In this document: one piece after another, positions 9,423-17,907 of the stretch | Layout of the letters: each line of letters begins with the position of its first letter | How positions within the stretch are numbered: the stretch's first letter is position 1 | NCBI GenBank assembly: GCA_964550345.1 | Contig: CAZJYZ010000010.1 | Span: 1-64,000, forward strand | Direction: 5' to 3' | Origin: JAAEUB01 sp964550345 | Lineage (GTDB): Bacteria > Pseudomonadota > Alphaproteobacteria > Rhodobacterales > Rhodobacteraceae | DNA length: 64,000 bases | Translations under genes and position numbers: made by a program | Notes under the pieces: model-generated | What the model was told of the DNA's origin: nothing | The model's input: the letters and a program-made list of their open reading frames with translations, nothing else | Databases searched by the model: none

Positions 9423-9836
9423 TCAGGCTAAATCCTCGACTACTCTGAAACGTTCGCAAATCATTTCCAAGTCACCCGACCAACCCCCATTTCGTTTGAA
9501 AAAGGCAATGTGGTCGCGCCGCCATCCGGCGTAGGTTTCATTCTCGCCTTCCGCCAGTGCGAAGTCTTCGCTGATCTCATCAAAGACCATGCGTTCAACG
9601 CTGACAGTTTCGATCACTACGGCAGGGGTGCCGTCCCAGTTGGTGATGATGTCGCGCCGGCCTTCAACCGGAGGCTCCTCGCCTCCCTCGTCAAAATCCG
9701 CCGCCCTGCCGCAAGTCGCCTGTTTTTTACCGGCGCGTACGAGGGCAATAAGCTCGGCGTTCATGGCGTCACTGTCACCGAATTTGAAGCTGGTTGCGCC
9801 GGGGTATTTTTTAAGGAGGGCTTCAAAGTCGTACAT
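9423..9836 (-). CDS. ASCH domain-containing protein
   Basis: About 137 residues of the ASCH domain, a PUA-like beta-barrel thought to bind RNA. Family features are the N-terminal helix region (YDFEALLKKYPGATSFKFGD), the conserved KKQATCG segment, the GTPAVVIETVSVERMVFDEIS core and the acidic/aromatic end YAGWRRDHIAFFKR. I chose the ATG at 9836, which has two GGAG-type sites just upstream, instead of the ORF-maximal start at 9893. No partner gene suggests its exact role; some ASCH proteins hydrolyse N4-acetylcytidine, but this one is longer than those. A 228-base stretch upstream (9894-10121) shows no gene. Confidence 0.8.
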   Translation of the reverse strand: MYDFEALLKKYPGATSFKFGDSDAMNAELIALVRAGKKQATCGRAADFDEGGEEPPVEGRRDIITNWDGTPAVVIETVSVERMVFDEISEDFALAEGENETYAGWRRDHIAFFKRNGGWSGDLEMICERFRVVEDLA

Positions 9837-10121
9837 GTCTCCGCTCCAATTATGTTCTGTCTCGTCCGGCACCGCCGGACAGCGCCCGTTCATCGGGCTT
9901 ACGCCGCGCCACAGGCGCGACGGTCCCTCTTCATCCCCACGGGAGGGCGCTTTTACAACGCCTCGACTGACATTCAGGTTAGCCGTGTTTCACTCGCACC
10001 TGCAACAAATCCCTTTGCGCACCCACCCAGGGTTAGGCGCTGTCCCTGTGTTTTTAAACTGCGGCCATGCCCACAAAGATGGTTATGGCAAAGTCATATT
10101 TAAGCTAGGGGAAGAAAAAGT

Positions 10122-10718
10122 TCATTTTGGTCTCTCTAGCCTAGCAATTGGGCTGGCCCGTTTTTCAATTTTCTTAACAGCGTTATTTATGGAGGTACCC
10201 AGTTCGTCTCTTTCAGAATAGCTACCGAAGAGCATCCGTTTCAAGTTGAAGACATGATCTAAGTCCTCGGAGTGAGTATCTCCATCGCGTGCATAGTCAG
10301 CCAATGTCTCAATCGCTATTGCAACGGAATTTCTTGCTTTGAAAAGTTCTTCTACAGCTTCGTCAACATCCAGATCCCCTATCACAGCGCGGTAACGAAT
10401 TTGAGCTTCTCGGAGATCTTTGAATAATTCGTTATGTTTCACAATCCGCTCATAACGCTTTTGGTACCCGTAGACGCGATCTCCAGCTTTTTCAGCGGGA
10501 ATACGGTCAAGTGGGTTTCGGATTTCCCGCAAAGCGTCGTCAGCGTTATAGGCCAGTGCGATTAGCTCCTCGGCTACCTCTGAGCGTCTCAGCGCTTTGG
10601 CAGCACGACTGGATTCATTGAATTTTCGATTGGCACCGAACAAACCGATAAGTATTGCAATCGCTCCAATCGCCGCCGCAACAGCATTTATCCAATCAGG
10701 GATTGTTGCCTCACTCAC
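10122..10718 (-). CDS. membrane-anchored protein of unknown function, coupled to pheS
   Basis: 198 residues beginning at a GTG that overlaps the pheS stop codon by four bases (GTGA), so it should be translated by coupling to pheS. Residues 9-31 (WINAVAAAIGAIAILIGLFG) make one membrane span; the rest is mostly charged alpha-helix (EVAEELIALAYNADDALREI and so on), predicted to lie in the cytoplasm. I do not recognise the family. The base composition is visibly more A+T-rich than pheS, which suggests acquisition by transfer. It is one of three genes that separate pheS from pheT. Confidence 0.75.
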   Translation of the reverse strand: MSEATIPDWINAVAAAIGAIAILIGLFGANRKFNESSRAAKALRRSEVAEELIALAYNADDALREIRNPLDRIPAEKAGDRVYGYQKRYERIVKHNELFKDLREAQIRYRAVIGDLDVDEAVEELFKARNSVAIAIETLADYARDGDTHSEDLDHVFNLKRMLFGSYSERDELGTSINNAVKKIEKRASPIARLERPK

Positions 10719-11788
10719 GAACTCAACCCACCCCGCATGGTCGGCACGTCAAGTGCGCTGAAGCCATAGTGCCTCAACCACCTCAGGTCGCTGTCGAAGA
10801 AAGCCCGCAAATCCGGGATGCCGTATTTCAGCATGGCGATGCGGTCGATTCCGAGGCCGAAGGCGAAGCCTTGCCATTCATCCGGGTCGACGCCTGCATA
10901 TTGCAGCACTTTCGGGTGGACCATGCCGGAGCCGAGGATTTCCATCCAGTCGTCACCTTCGCCAACCTTAAGCTGGCCGTTATCCCACGAGCATCTGAGG
11001 TCAACTTCGGCGGAAGGTTCGGTGAAGGGGAAATGCGAGGCGCGAAATCTGAGCTCGACCTCATCCACCTCGAAATAGGCGCGGCAGAACTCTTCCAGCA
11101 CCCATTTCAGGTTGGCCATAGAGATGTCCTTGTCGATCGCCAGCCCTTCAACCTGATGGAACATGGGCGTGTGGGTCTGATCATAATCCGAGCGGTAGAC
11201 CCGCCCCGGCGCAATCACCCGGATTGGCGCGCCTTGTTTTTCCATCGCCCGGATCTGCACCGGGCTGGTATGGGTGCGCAGCACGTGGGGCGGACGGTTG
11301 TCGCCTTCCTCGCGGCTCATGTAAAACGTATCAAATTCCTGCCGTGCCGGGTGGTGCGGCGGAATGTTCAGGGCGTCGAAATTATACCAGTCGCTTTCGA
11401 TCTGCGGACCTTCGGCCACCGAAAAACCCATATCGGCAAAAATCGCTGTGACCTCATCGGTAACCTGGCTGATCGGGTGGATGCTGCCCTGACGGGCGGG
11501 ACGCGAAGGCAGGGTAACATCCAGCCATTCGCTGCGCAGACGTTCGTCCAGCGCGACGTCCGCGAGGGCAGCCCCCTTGGCGGCAATGGCCGAGTTAATC
11601 TCGTCCTTGAGGGCATTCAGCTTTGGCCCCATCTCTTTGCGTTCCTCGGGCGTCATCTTGCCCAGTTCACGCATTTTCAGAGCGACCTCGCCCTTTTTAC
11701 CCACGGCTGCGACACGGATATCTTCCAATGCGGCCTCGTCCGCGGCACTAGCCACAGCCGCAATGTATTTCTGCCTCAGATCGTCCAT
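10715..11788 (-). CDS. pheS: phenylalanine--tRNA ligase alpha subunit
   Basis: 357 residues, full length. This subunit carries the class II aminoacylation site for phenylalanine activation. The N-terminal coiled-coil arm is residues 1-90. Motif 2 is in the region RTHTSPVQIRAMEKQG and RVYRSDYDQTHTPMFHQVEG, and motif 3 is GFAFGLGIDRIAMLKYGIPD near the C-terminus. The start follows an AAGGGG. Downstream it runs into the membrane protein gene by a GTGA overlap. Confidence 0.98.
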   Translation of the reverse strand: MDDLRQKYIAAVASAADEAALEDIRVAAVGKKGEVALKMRELGKMTPEERKEMGPKLNALKDEINSAIAAKGAALADVALDERLRSEWLDVTLPSRPARQGSIHPISQVTDEVTAIFADMGFSVAEGPQIESDWYNFDALNIPPHHPARQEFDTFYMSREEGDNRPPHVLRTHTSPVQIRAMEKQGAPIRVIAPGRVYRSDYDQTHTPMFHQVEGLAIDKDISMANLKWVLEEFCRAYFEVDEVELRFRASHFPFTEPSAEVDLRCSWDNGQLKVGEGDDWMEILGSGMVHPKVLQYAGVDPDEWQGFAFGLGIDRIAMLKYGIPDLRAFFDSDLRWLRHYGFSALDVPTMRGGLSS

Positions 11789-11894
11789 TCGCAGCCCCTT
11801 GGTTTAAGACCCTGCCCTGCTACCCACTGGCTTGTCTAAATGCAAGTCACAGGTGCGCAGGGGGTTAATCCAAAGCGGGTAACAGGATCAAAAT

Positions 11895-12750
11895 TCAGGC
11901 AGTTTCCTTTTCTCCAAAAAGATAGAAGGTATCCCCGGCCAGAATTGCTGCAATCCATTGTTCAAAATCCTGCGCGCGCATCCGGCCCCAGTCCGGAGTT
12001 TCAAGAACCTGCGCACGTTCAATACGCTGGCCAATCTTGCTGAGGGTTCTTGCAGCCCCGCATCGCTGATCGTCGTAAGCGGCTAGTAGTTCAGGAAGGC
12101 TTGAGCAGGACACGGCCAACTCCTCCAGCGCTTTGGGGGCGCCACTTGCGGTATGTGGCCAGGTCATAGTGCCCGAGTCGCCGACTAAAAGGCTGCGCTG
12201 GCCGACATAACGATCCACCACACAATCGTATATTGGCTGGATCGAGATATCTTCGCGCCGTGAATGGCACACCAACTTTGCTATGGCGGGTGGGAAATGC
12301 GTTTCGAGTAATTAGGACAGTTCATCATAGACCTGCGGGGAAACGCCTCCGGGCGGGATGGATTCAATGCCGTTCAGCTTTTGGCCTTTCGGCAGAGGGG
12401 CATATATCTCCCAATTTACCCGAAGGTTTCCGGGGGCCGTAGCACCACCAAAATCGGGGTTCACATAGAGCACTCCATGCCCGCCGGGAAACGGCACAGT
12501 CAGCCAAGCCTCTTCCTGGTCTATTGCCGTAATGAATGCACGGTCCTTAAGCTCACTTTCAGCATAATTGCCCCGCCACAAACATAGCCCCATAATCAGG
12601 TTTTGAACCCGGCGAAAGTTCAGCCCGCACGATAGAGCCATTGCCATCGGCACTAACGTGCAGGTCAAACACTTCCTCGCTACCATTGGAAAAACGAGCG
12701 GTCACGGCGTCGTCTTCCTCAAGCCCCGCAAAGTCCGCAAACGCAACCTA
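11895..12750 (-). pseudogene. decayed FAD-dependent monooxygenase (UbiH/PHBH-like), 5' truncated
   Basis: Three pieces in three frames join into one flavin monooxygenase C-terminal two-thirds. About 12740-12590 reads VTARFSNGSEEVF then HVSADGNGSIVRAELSPG (the conserved DG motif region); the frame then shifts near 12580 to LWRGNYAESELK and EAWLTVPFPGGHGVLYVNP; it shifts again near 12306 into LLETHFPP, and ends with RSLLVGDSGTMTWPHTASG, the GD motif for the FAD ribityl chain. The N-terminal FAD-binding Rossmann part (GxGxxG) is missing and the sequence is replaced by the TetR gene. Neither frameshift lies in a homopolymer, so true decay is likely. The reading of family is from motifs only. Confidence 0.75.
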
Positions 12751-13347
12751 ACAGTTGAAAAACTGGTAGAGGCAGCGCTTGAGGTTCTGTCCGAAGATGA
12801 CCCGTCTCCACTGACCAGGCGCAGTGTTGCTGAACGGTGTGGGGTTTCGGCGATGGCGTTGTATCATCATGTTGATAACAAAGAGGAACTTGAGAAACCG
12901 GCAGTTGACAGCTTGTTCCTGAAAATAACTGGCGAAGCACGCAAATGTGAAACATGGTACGAGCAGATAACAGATTTCTGGCTCTCCATGCGCGCCTGCC
13001 TGTTGGAGATACCCGGTGCGGGCAGAGTATTCACATCCCGGGCTGTCCTTGGACCGGGAACCGCCTTGGCAACCGAGGAACTGTTTCGTTTGCTGGAAGC
13101 AGGAGGGATTCGCGTCAATGCGGTCCCAGAGGCCGCCGATTCGATGACCATGTTGTTAATCGGCTCAATCGCAAACGAACTGACACGTCCAAAACAGGTG
13201 AGGGAAAAGCTGTGGGATCAGGCGCCAAACGAGCAAACCCCATTCATGGCGAAGCATCTGGAATATTACTCGGACCGGGATGGTACACAAAGGTACGAAC
13301 GTGCGCTGACATGGATACTGGACGGAGCCGCCAGCGAGCAGGGCTAA
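12658..13347 (+). CDS. TetR/AcrR family transcriptional regulator (N-terminus uncertain)
   Basis: The helix-turn-helix domain runs from about 12727 (LTVEKLVEAALEVLSEDD, RRSVAERCGVSAMALYHHVDNKEEL), followed by a TetR C-terminal ligand domain. No ATG with a ribosome site lies just before the domain; the 12658 start makes 229 residues, but the first ~22 residues are read from the antisense of the decayed monooxygenase. The original promoter and start codon may have been deleted, so expression is doubtful. It ends 18 bases before a strong bidirectional terminator shared with rplT. The former target may have been the divergent monooxygenase. Confidence 0.7.
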   Translation: MQVKHFLATIGKTSGHGVVFLKPRKVRKRNLTVEKLVEAALEVLSEDDPSPLTRRSVAERCGVSAMALYHHVDNKEELEKPAVDSLFLKITGEARKCETWYEQITDFWLSMRACLLEIPGAGRVFTSRAVLGPGTALATEELFRLLEAGGIRVNAVPEAADSMTMLLIGSIANELTRPKQVREKLWDQAPNEQTPFMAKHLEYYSDRDGTQRYERALTWILDGAASEQG

Positions 13348-13362
13348 ATTAACAACGCAAAG

Positions 13363-13398
13363 AAAAAGGCCCAGGCAATGTCTGCCTGGGCCTTTCTT
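13363..13398. terminator. bidirectional rho-independent terminator between tetR and rplT
   Basis: A perfect stem of about 13 bp (13365-13377 with 13383-13395), five-base loop, preceded by an A tract and followed by a T-rich tract, so that it works on both strands. It ends both the TetR gene and the rpmI-rplT operon. Confidence 0.9.
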
Positions 13399-13421
13399 AT
13401 CTGGTTGCGCTGGTTTTGACC

Positions 13422-13784
13422 TTAGGCCAGTGCGGCCTTTGCCTTTTCGACGATAGCGCCGAAAGCTTCGGGCTCACGCACGGCGAGGTCGGCCAGAACT
13501 TTGCGGTCAACTTCGACACCAGCCAGGTTCAGGCCGTTGATGAAGCGCGAATATGTCAGTGCTTCGTCATGGCTGCGAACGGCGGCGTTGATGCGCTGGA
13601 TCCACAGAGCGCGGAAATTACGCTTGCGCGCCTTACGGTCGCGGGTGGCGTATTGGTTGGCTTTGTCGACAGCCTGACGCGCTACCTTGAAGGTATTCTT
13701 GCGGCGGCCATAGTAACCTTTAGCGGCTTTGACGACTTTCTTGTGACGCGCATGCGTGACGGGGCCGGATGTTGTGCGGGGCAT
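13422..13784 (-). CDS. rplT: 50S ribosomal protein L20
   Basis: 120 residues, normal length. L20 binds 23S rRNA early in large-subunit assembly. Family features: RHKKVVKAAKGYYGRRKNTF near the N-terminus, RKRNFRALWIQRINAAVR in the middle, and the C-terminal SRFINGLNLAGVEVDRKVLADL. It lies 13 bases downstream of rpmI in the same operon and stops just before the bidirectional terminator. infC is not adjacent here. Confidence 0.99.
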   Translation of the reverse strand: MPRTTSGPVTHARHKKVVKAAKGYYGRRKNTFKVARQAVDKANQYATRDRKARKRNFRALWIQRINAAVRSHDEALTYSRFINGLNLAGVEVDRKVLADLAVREPEAFGAIVEKAKAALA

Positions 13785-13797
13785 TGATCAGACCTCC

Positions 13798-13998
13798 TTA
13801 ACGGTTATACGGCATCATCGACTTGACGATTTTCTCGTCAGGGGCCGACAGCGTGGTGGTACCGCGTGCAGTGCGGATAAATTTCTTATGGCGTTTGATC
13901 ATGCCGTGGCGTTTACCCGCCTGGCCTGCCAGTACACGACCAGAGGCCGTGACCTTGAACCGCTTTTTGCAGCTCGATTTCGTCTTCATCTTAGGCAT
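13798..13998 (-). CDS. rpmI: 50S ribosomal protein L35
   Basis: 66 residues from the ATG at 13998, which follows a GGAGAC ribosome site; the upstream ATG at 14013 would only add MKETE. Sequence MPKMKTKSSCKKRFKVTASG, GKRHGMIKRHKKFIR is typical of L35. First gene of the rpmI-rplT pair. Confidence 0.98.
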   Translation of the reverse strand: MPKMKTKSSCKKRFKVTASGRVLAGQAGKRHGMIKRHKKFIRTARGTTTLSAPDEKIVKSMMPYNR

Positions 13999-14116
13999 TT
14001 CCGTCTCCTTCATTCAGATCGGTCTTGAACGCGACTCGGCATGCCACTCGGCCGGACGCGCATCGAAGTGCGCCGTATAGGCGGGTTTACCCTGACTGAC
14101 AAGGGAAAAATGGCGG

Positions 14117-14341
14117 TTAATTGATCAATTGGTTGATGACGCTGGCAAAGGCGCGCGGTACGTCAGCAAATGCGTATCCACCCGGCTGCTGGGTCACGGC
14201 CAAAACCACCAGACCGCCGCCAATCAGCACCATAATCGCTGCAAAACGTGGCACACGGCCATCGACATATGCGCCAACTATTGCCGGAATCGCCAATACG
14301 AGAACAACAATACCTACCACTAAAAATACATCGTTTGTCAC
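14117..14341 (-). CDS. small two-span membrane protein, unknown function
   Basis: 74 residues with two hydrophobic segments, FLVVGIVVLVLAIPAIVGAY (about 6-25) and AAIMVLIGGGLVVLAV (about 34-49), separated by a short polar turn DGRVPRF. It lies 27 bases after pyk on the same strand. I recognise it only as a small protein commonly seen near pyk or rpmI in Rhodobacterales; no function is known to me. Confidence 0.7.
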   Translation of the reverse strand: MTNDVFLVVGIVVLVLAIPAIVGAYVDGRVPRFAAIMVLIGGGLVVLAVTQQPGGYAFADVPRAFASVINQLIN

Positions 14342-14368
14342 GCCAATCTCCTAAAAAACTGGCCCTGT

Positions 14369-15817
14369 CTACTCCGGATCGGACGCAAAAATCAACCTTT
14401 CCGCGCACGGCGCAACCCTGAGAATATTCGTGGTGCCCGGCACGTTGAAAGGAACGCCGGCGGTAACTACGATCTGGTCTTCTTCCCTTGCCAGCCCCAA
14501 TGCAACTGCTGCGCGTGCTGCACCAACCACTGCCAGCTTGAAGCGGTCCACGTTGTCAGGCTCCATCACACAGGTGATGCCCCATGTCAGGCACAGGCGC
14601 CGGGCCGTGCGAACAAGGGGGGTCAGCGCGATGATCGGAACCCTTGGACGTTCACGCGCTGTCAAGATAGCCGTCGTCCCCGAATGGGTGAAACAACAGA
14701 TTACTTTGATATCAGTGTTCTCGGCGATCTCGCGCGCGGCTGCAACGATACCCACGGCGACGGTCCCGCGTTTGACCACGTGGCTGGCCTCGATCCCGGT
14801 ACGGTAGGCGGGGTCGGCCTCGACCTCCTGCGCCACGGCGTCCATGGTTCTGACAGCTTCGACCGGATACTTACCCGCGGCACTTTCGGCAGAGAGCATC
14901 ACCGCATCCGCACCCTCGTAAATGGCCGTAGCCACATCCGAAACCTCGGCACGGGTTGGTACCGGGCTTTCGATCATGCTTTCCATCATCTGGGTAGCGA
15001 CAATAACGGGCTTGCCGCCTTCACGGCAGGCAACCACCAGCCGTTTCTGAATGGGAGGTAGATTCTGTACTGGCAGCTCCACGCCCAGATCGCCGCGCGC
15101 CACCATGATCCCGTCTGAAGCCTCCAGGATGGAATCAAAGGCCTTCACCGCGGCCGGTTTTTCTATTTTCGAAATGATCGACGCCCGACCCTGGGCAAGG
15201 CGACGCGCCTCTTCCACATCCTCGGGGCGCTGCACAAAGCTAAGCGCCAACCAGTCGACGCCCAGGGTGCAGGCAAATTCAAGATCGGCACGGTCTTTGT
15301 CGCTCAGCGCCGCAAGTGGCAGCACGACGCCTGGCACATTAACCCCTTTGCGGTCGGAAATCTTACCCCCAACCACGACGGTACAATCGGCGTAATCAGG
15401 TCCACATTCCCGAACCTTCAACCGGATTTTCCCGTCATTAACCAACAGTTCTTCACCCGGCTCAAGGGCTTCGAAAATCTCAGGGTGCGGCAGGTTCGCA
15501 CGGGTTGCATCGCCCGGAGTTTCATCAAGATCAAACCGAAAGTCCTGACCCTTCTTTAGCTTCGCCCGGCCTTCAGCAAAGACCCCACAGCGCAGTTTTG
15601 GCCCCTGCAAATCCGCAAGAATGGCGATTGGCTTGCCTATATCCGCCTCGATCTGTCGAATGATGGCGTGCCGTTTGCGATGTTCGTCATGATCGCCGTG
15701 GGACATATTCAGGCGAAAAACATCCGCGCCGGCCATGTGAAGCTCGCGGATCATGTGATAATCGCTTGACGCTGGTCCCAATGTGGCAACGATTTTCAGG
15801 CTACGACTGCGTTTCAT
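14369..15817 (-). CDS. pyk: pyruvate kinase
   Basis: 482 residues, full length. Transfers phosphate from phosphoenolpyruvate to ADP, the last step of glycolysis. N-terminal KIVATLGPASSDYHMIRELH, FRLNMSHGDHDEH, the substrate-binding IISKIEKPAAV with the catalytic Lys, and the signature MVARGDLGVELP are all present, followed by the C-terminal domain with THSGTTAILTARERP. It is divergent from the formylglutamate amidohydrolase homologue; 131 bases between them hold the promoters of both. Confidence 0.98.
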   Translation of the reverse strand: MKRSRSLKIVATLGPASSDYHMIRELHMAGADVFRLNMSHGDHDEHRKRHAIIRQIEADIGKPIAILADLQGPKLRCGVFAEGRAKLKKGQDFRFDLDETPGDATRANLPHPEIFEALEPGEELLVNDGKIRLKVRECGPDYADCTVVVGGKISDRKGVNVPGVVLPLAALSDKDRADLEFACTLGVDWLALSFVQRPEDVEEARRLAQGRASIISKIEKPAAVKAFDSILEASDGIMVARGDLGVELPVQNLPPIQKRLVVACREGGKPVIVATQMMESMIESPVPTRAEVSDVATAIYEGADAVMLSAESAAGKYPVEAVRTMDAVAQEVEADPAYRTGIEASHVVKRGTVAVGIVAAAREIAENTDIKVICCFTHSGTTAILTARERPRVPIIALTPLVRTARRLCLTWGITCVMEPDNVDRFKLAVVGAARAAVALGLAREEDQIVVTAGVPFNVPGTTNILRVAPCAERLIFASDPE

Positions 15818-15948
15818 GCCTCAAATTCCCTATTTGTTAGCGCTAAATCGGCGCAGCAAAGCATATGCCTGAAAATTGACAAAGTGACAACTGGCGCTTT
15901 GTCGCGCGCTCGCATATTGAGGCAGGAACCAGAAATGAAGACTTGCCT

Positions 15949-16689
15949 ATGACCTACCTGCCCTTCCACATTCTTGGCGAAGACCGCCCGGCCCGCTGGC
16001 TGATCACCTGCGACCATGCCTCAAACAATGTACCGCCTGAGGTTAACGGCGGCACGCTGGGCCTTCCGGCCGAAGACATGGCCCGCCACATCGCCTGGGA
16101 TCCCGGAGCGGCAGGCGTGTCTATCGCGCTGGCCGAGATGCTGAATGCGCGCGCCATCCTTGGTAATTTTTCGCGCCTCGTGATTGATCCGAACCGGGGC
16201 GAGGATGACCCGACCGTGCTGATGAAGCTGTATGACGGCACCATTATTCCGGCCAACCGACACGCCTGCCCTGAAGAGCGAGAGCGCCGTCTGGCTGCCT
16301 ATCACCGTCCCTATCATGGCGCACTTGAGCGGCTGGCAGCGCGACACGAGGACACAATTCTGGTGGCCATCCATTCCTACACGCGTCAATTGCGGGGCCG
16401 TGAACCGCGCCCGTGGCATATCGGCATTCTGCACGGCAAGGACAGCCGTTTCGCCATCCCATTGATCCGCAGGCTGGAGGATGAACCGGACCTGTGTGTC
16501 GGGGAAAACGAACCTTACGGCGGCCATCTGGATGGCGATTCAGTGGACCGTCACGCCATCCAGCCGGGGCGTAACAACGTGCTGATCGAGATTCGCAACG
16601 ACTTGATCCGCACTGATGAGCAGCAATATGCTTGGGCCAAACGTCTGGCCCCGATACTGGAAGAAGTGTTAGACACAACCGGGCTGTGA
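15949..16689 (+). CDS. N-formylglutamate amidohydrolase family protein
   Basis: 246 residues of the COG3931-type formylglutamate amidohydrolase family, zinc-dependent hydrolases. Visible: LITCDHASNNVPPEV with a metal-ligand Asp/His pair, the central YHRPYHGALERL and LVAIHSYTRQLRG, and late RNNVLIEIRNDLI. It is only distantly similar to hutG at 38.9 kb, so the substrate may differ. The ATG at 15949 is preferred to the in-frame TTG at 15943. It heads a run of co-directional genes (CHMI-like, DUF1244), the next starting nine bases after its stop. Confidence 0.85.
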   Translation: MTYLPFHILGEDRPARWLITCDHASNNVPPEVNGGTLGLPAEDMARHIAWDPGAAGVSIALAEMLNARAILGNFSRLVIDPNRGEDDPTVLMKLYDGTIIPANRHACPEERERRLAAYHRPYHGALERLAARHEDTILVAIHSYTRQLRGREPRPWHIGILHGKDSRFAIPLIRRLEDEPDLCVGENEPYGGHLDGDSVDRHAIQPGRNNVLIEIRNDLIRTDEQQYAWAKRLAPILEEVLDTTGL

Positions 16690-16698
16690 GGTCATTCG

Positions 16699-17040
16699 AT
16701 GCCACATGTAATACTTGAATATTCAGCGCCTGTCAGCGATACGCACGACATGCAAGCCCTGTGCGACGCTGCCTTTGCCGCCCTTGCAGCCCATAGTGCC
16801 ATCCCCAACCCAGCAACGTTGAAAATCCGCGCGATCCCTTATGAAATTTGGAAAATTGGCACCGACCCAGATAGTTTCGTCCACGCTGATCTGGCATTGC
16901 TGCCGGGGCGGGATGAGGTAACCAAAGCCGACCTGGCCAGAACACTTCTGGCTGTACTAACGGGTGCCTTGCCAGAGGTTGGGAGCTTGACGGTCAATGT
17001 CTCTGAGCTTAGCCCATCCTATAGCAAACGCGTCTTGTAG
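16699..17040 (+). CDS. 5-carboxymethyl-2-hydroxymuconate isomerase family protein
   Basis: 113 residues in the CHMI branch of the tautomerase superfamily. The catalytic Pro is residue 2 (MPHVILEYSAP), exposed after Met removal, and the domain runs through LALLPGRDEVTKADLARTLL to LTVNVSELSPSYSKR. HpcD itself acts in homoprotocatechuate degradation, but no other hpc genes are nearby, so the substrate here is unknown. It starts nine bases after the amidohydrolase homologue and is probably in its operon. Confidence 0.82.
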   Translation: MPHVILEYSAPVSDTHDMQALCDAAFAALAAHSAIPNPATLKIRAIPYEIWKIGTDPDSFVHADLALLPGRDEVTKADLARTLLAVLTGALPEVGSLTVNVSELSPSYSKRVL

Positions 17041-17052
17041 AGAGGACATTAC

Positions 17053-17370
17053 ATGGACGATCAGACCCGTATCGAAGTTGAAGCCGCCGCCTTTCGCCGC
17101 TTGCAAAAACATCTGCTGGAGGACCGCACTGACGCGCAGAATATCGACCTGATGAACCTTGCCGGTTTTTGCCGCAACTGCCTAAGCCGCTGGTACATGG
17201 AAGCCGCCAATAAACGCGGCGTTGAGATGAACAAAGAAGAAGCCCGCGAAGCTTACTACGGCATGCCGTATGGTGAATGGAAAGATAAGTACCAGCGCGA
17301 AGCAACACCCGAACAACAGGATGCCTTCAAGGTTGCCTTTGCCGAGAATGTCGGTGAAGACAAGGGCTGA
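17053..17370 (+). CDS. DUF1244 family protein
   Basis: 105 residues, all-alpha, matching the DUF1244 family found in proteobacteria. The conserved core is LMNLAGFCRNCLSRWYMEAA with two cysteines, followed by EAREAYYGMPYGEWKDKYQ. A GAGGA ribosome site precedes the start. Function is unknown to me; the CxxC-like FCRNC suggests possible metal or redox use. It is the third gene of a tight co-directional group. Confidence 0.88.
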   Translation: MDDQTRIEVEAAAFRRLQKHLLEDRTDAQNIDLMNLAGFCRNCLSRWYMEAANKRGVEMNKEEAREAYYGMPYGEWKDKYQREATPEQQDAFKVAFAENVGEDKG

Positions 17371-17405
17371 CCTTTAGGTGCTCAGCGCTGCGGGTTTTTG
17401 CTGTG

Positions 17406-17813
17406 TTAAGGCTGCCCTTCGACCTTCTTCACATCGTCAAGTTCTGACAGCCACGGCATCGCCGAATGGGCCCAGATCTGCACCTTGGGGGTAAGAGTGG
17501 CCCGCTGCTCCACAACGCCCAACCTCAGCCCCAGCACCTTTGGCCCGTCGCCTTGCGAGGTTGCCCATAATGCCGAGCCGCAATTGCCGCAAAATGCCTG
17601 TTCACGTCGGTTGCCGCTTTCAGCTGTTTTGACATAGACCTTAGGTGTGCCCGTCAGCAGGGTCAGGTCCTTGTCCGCGACCATGCCAACGGTACGAAAG
17701 GCCGTGCCGGACAGGCTTTGACAATCCGAACAATGGCAGACCGCCACTTTTTCCGGGTCAAGTTCGGCCTCATAAGAAATCTGGCCACAATGGCAGCGCG
17801 CTGTGATATGCAT
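17406..17813 (-). CDS. GFA family protein (formaldehyde-activating enzyme/CENP-V fold)
   Basis: 135 residues with the zinc-binding pattern of the GFA family: RCHCGQISYEA near the N-terminus, VCHCSDCQSLSGTAF, and FCGNCGSALWAT. The family includes proteins first described as glutathione-dependent formaldehyde activators and most members have no proven reaction. It faces DUF1244 tail to tail with 35 bases between. Confidence 0.9.
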   Translation of the reverse strand: MHITARCHCGQISYEAELDPEKVAVCHCSDCQSLSGTAFRTVGMVADKDLTLLTGTPKVYVKTAESGNRREQAFCGNCGSALWATSQGDGPKVLGLRLGVVEQRATLTPKVQIWAHSAMPWLSELDDVKKVEGQP

Positions 17814-17907
17814 TTTTACCCCTGACTTTTTCCTTTTCCCAGCAAGCCTGCCGGAACCGGTTAATTAAATCCAGAAAAAGCGAGGGTTAACAAGCAGACG
17901 TGAACGC

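Noticed and set aside
10655..11839. 394-codon plus-strand frame over pheS
   Set aside because: Antisense shadow of pheS with no domain; His/Arg-rich composition typical of shadow frames in GC-rich DNA.
16699..17370. Homoprotocatechuate degradation operon
   Set aside because: Only the CHMI-like gene is present; no other hpc gene is nearby.
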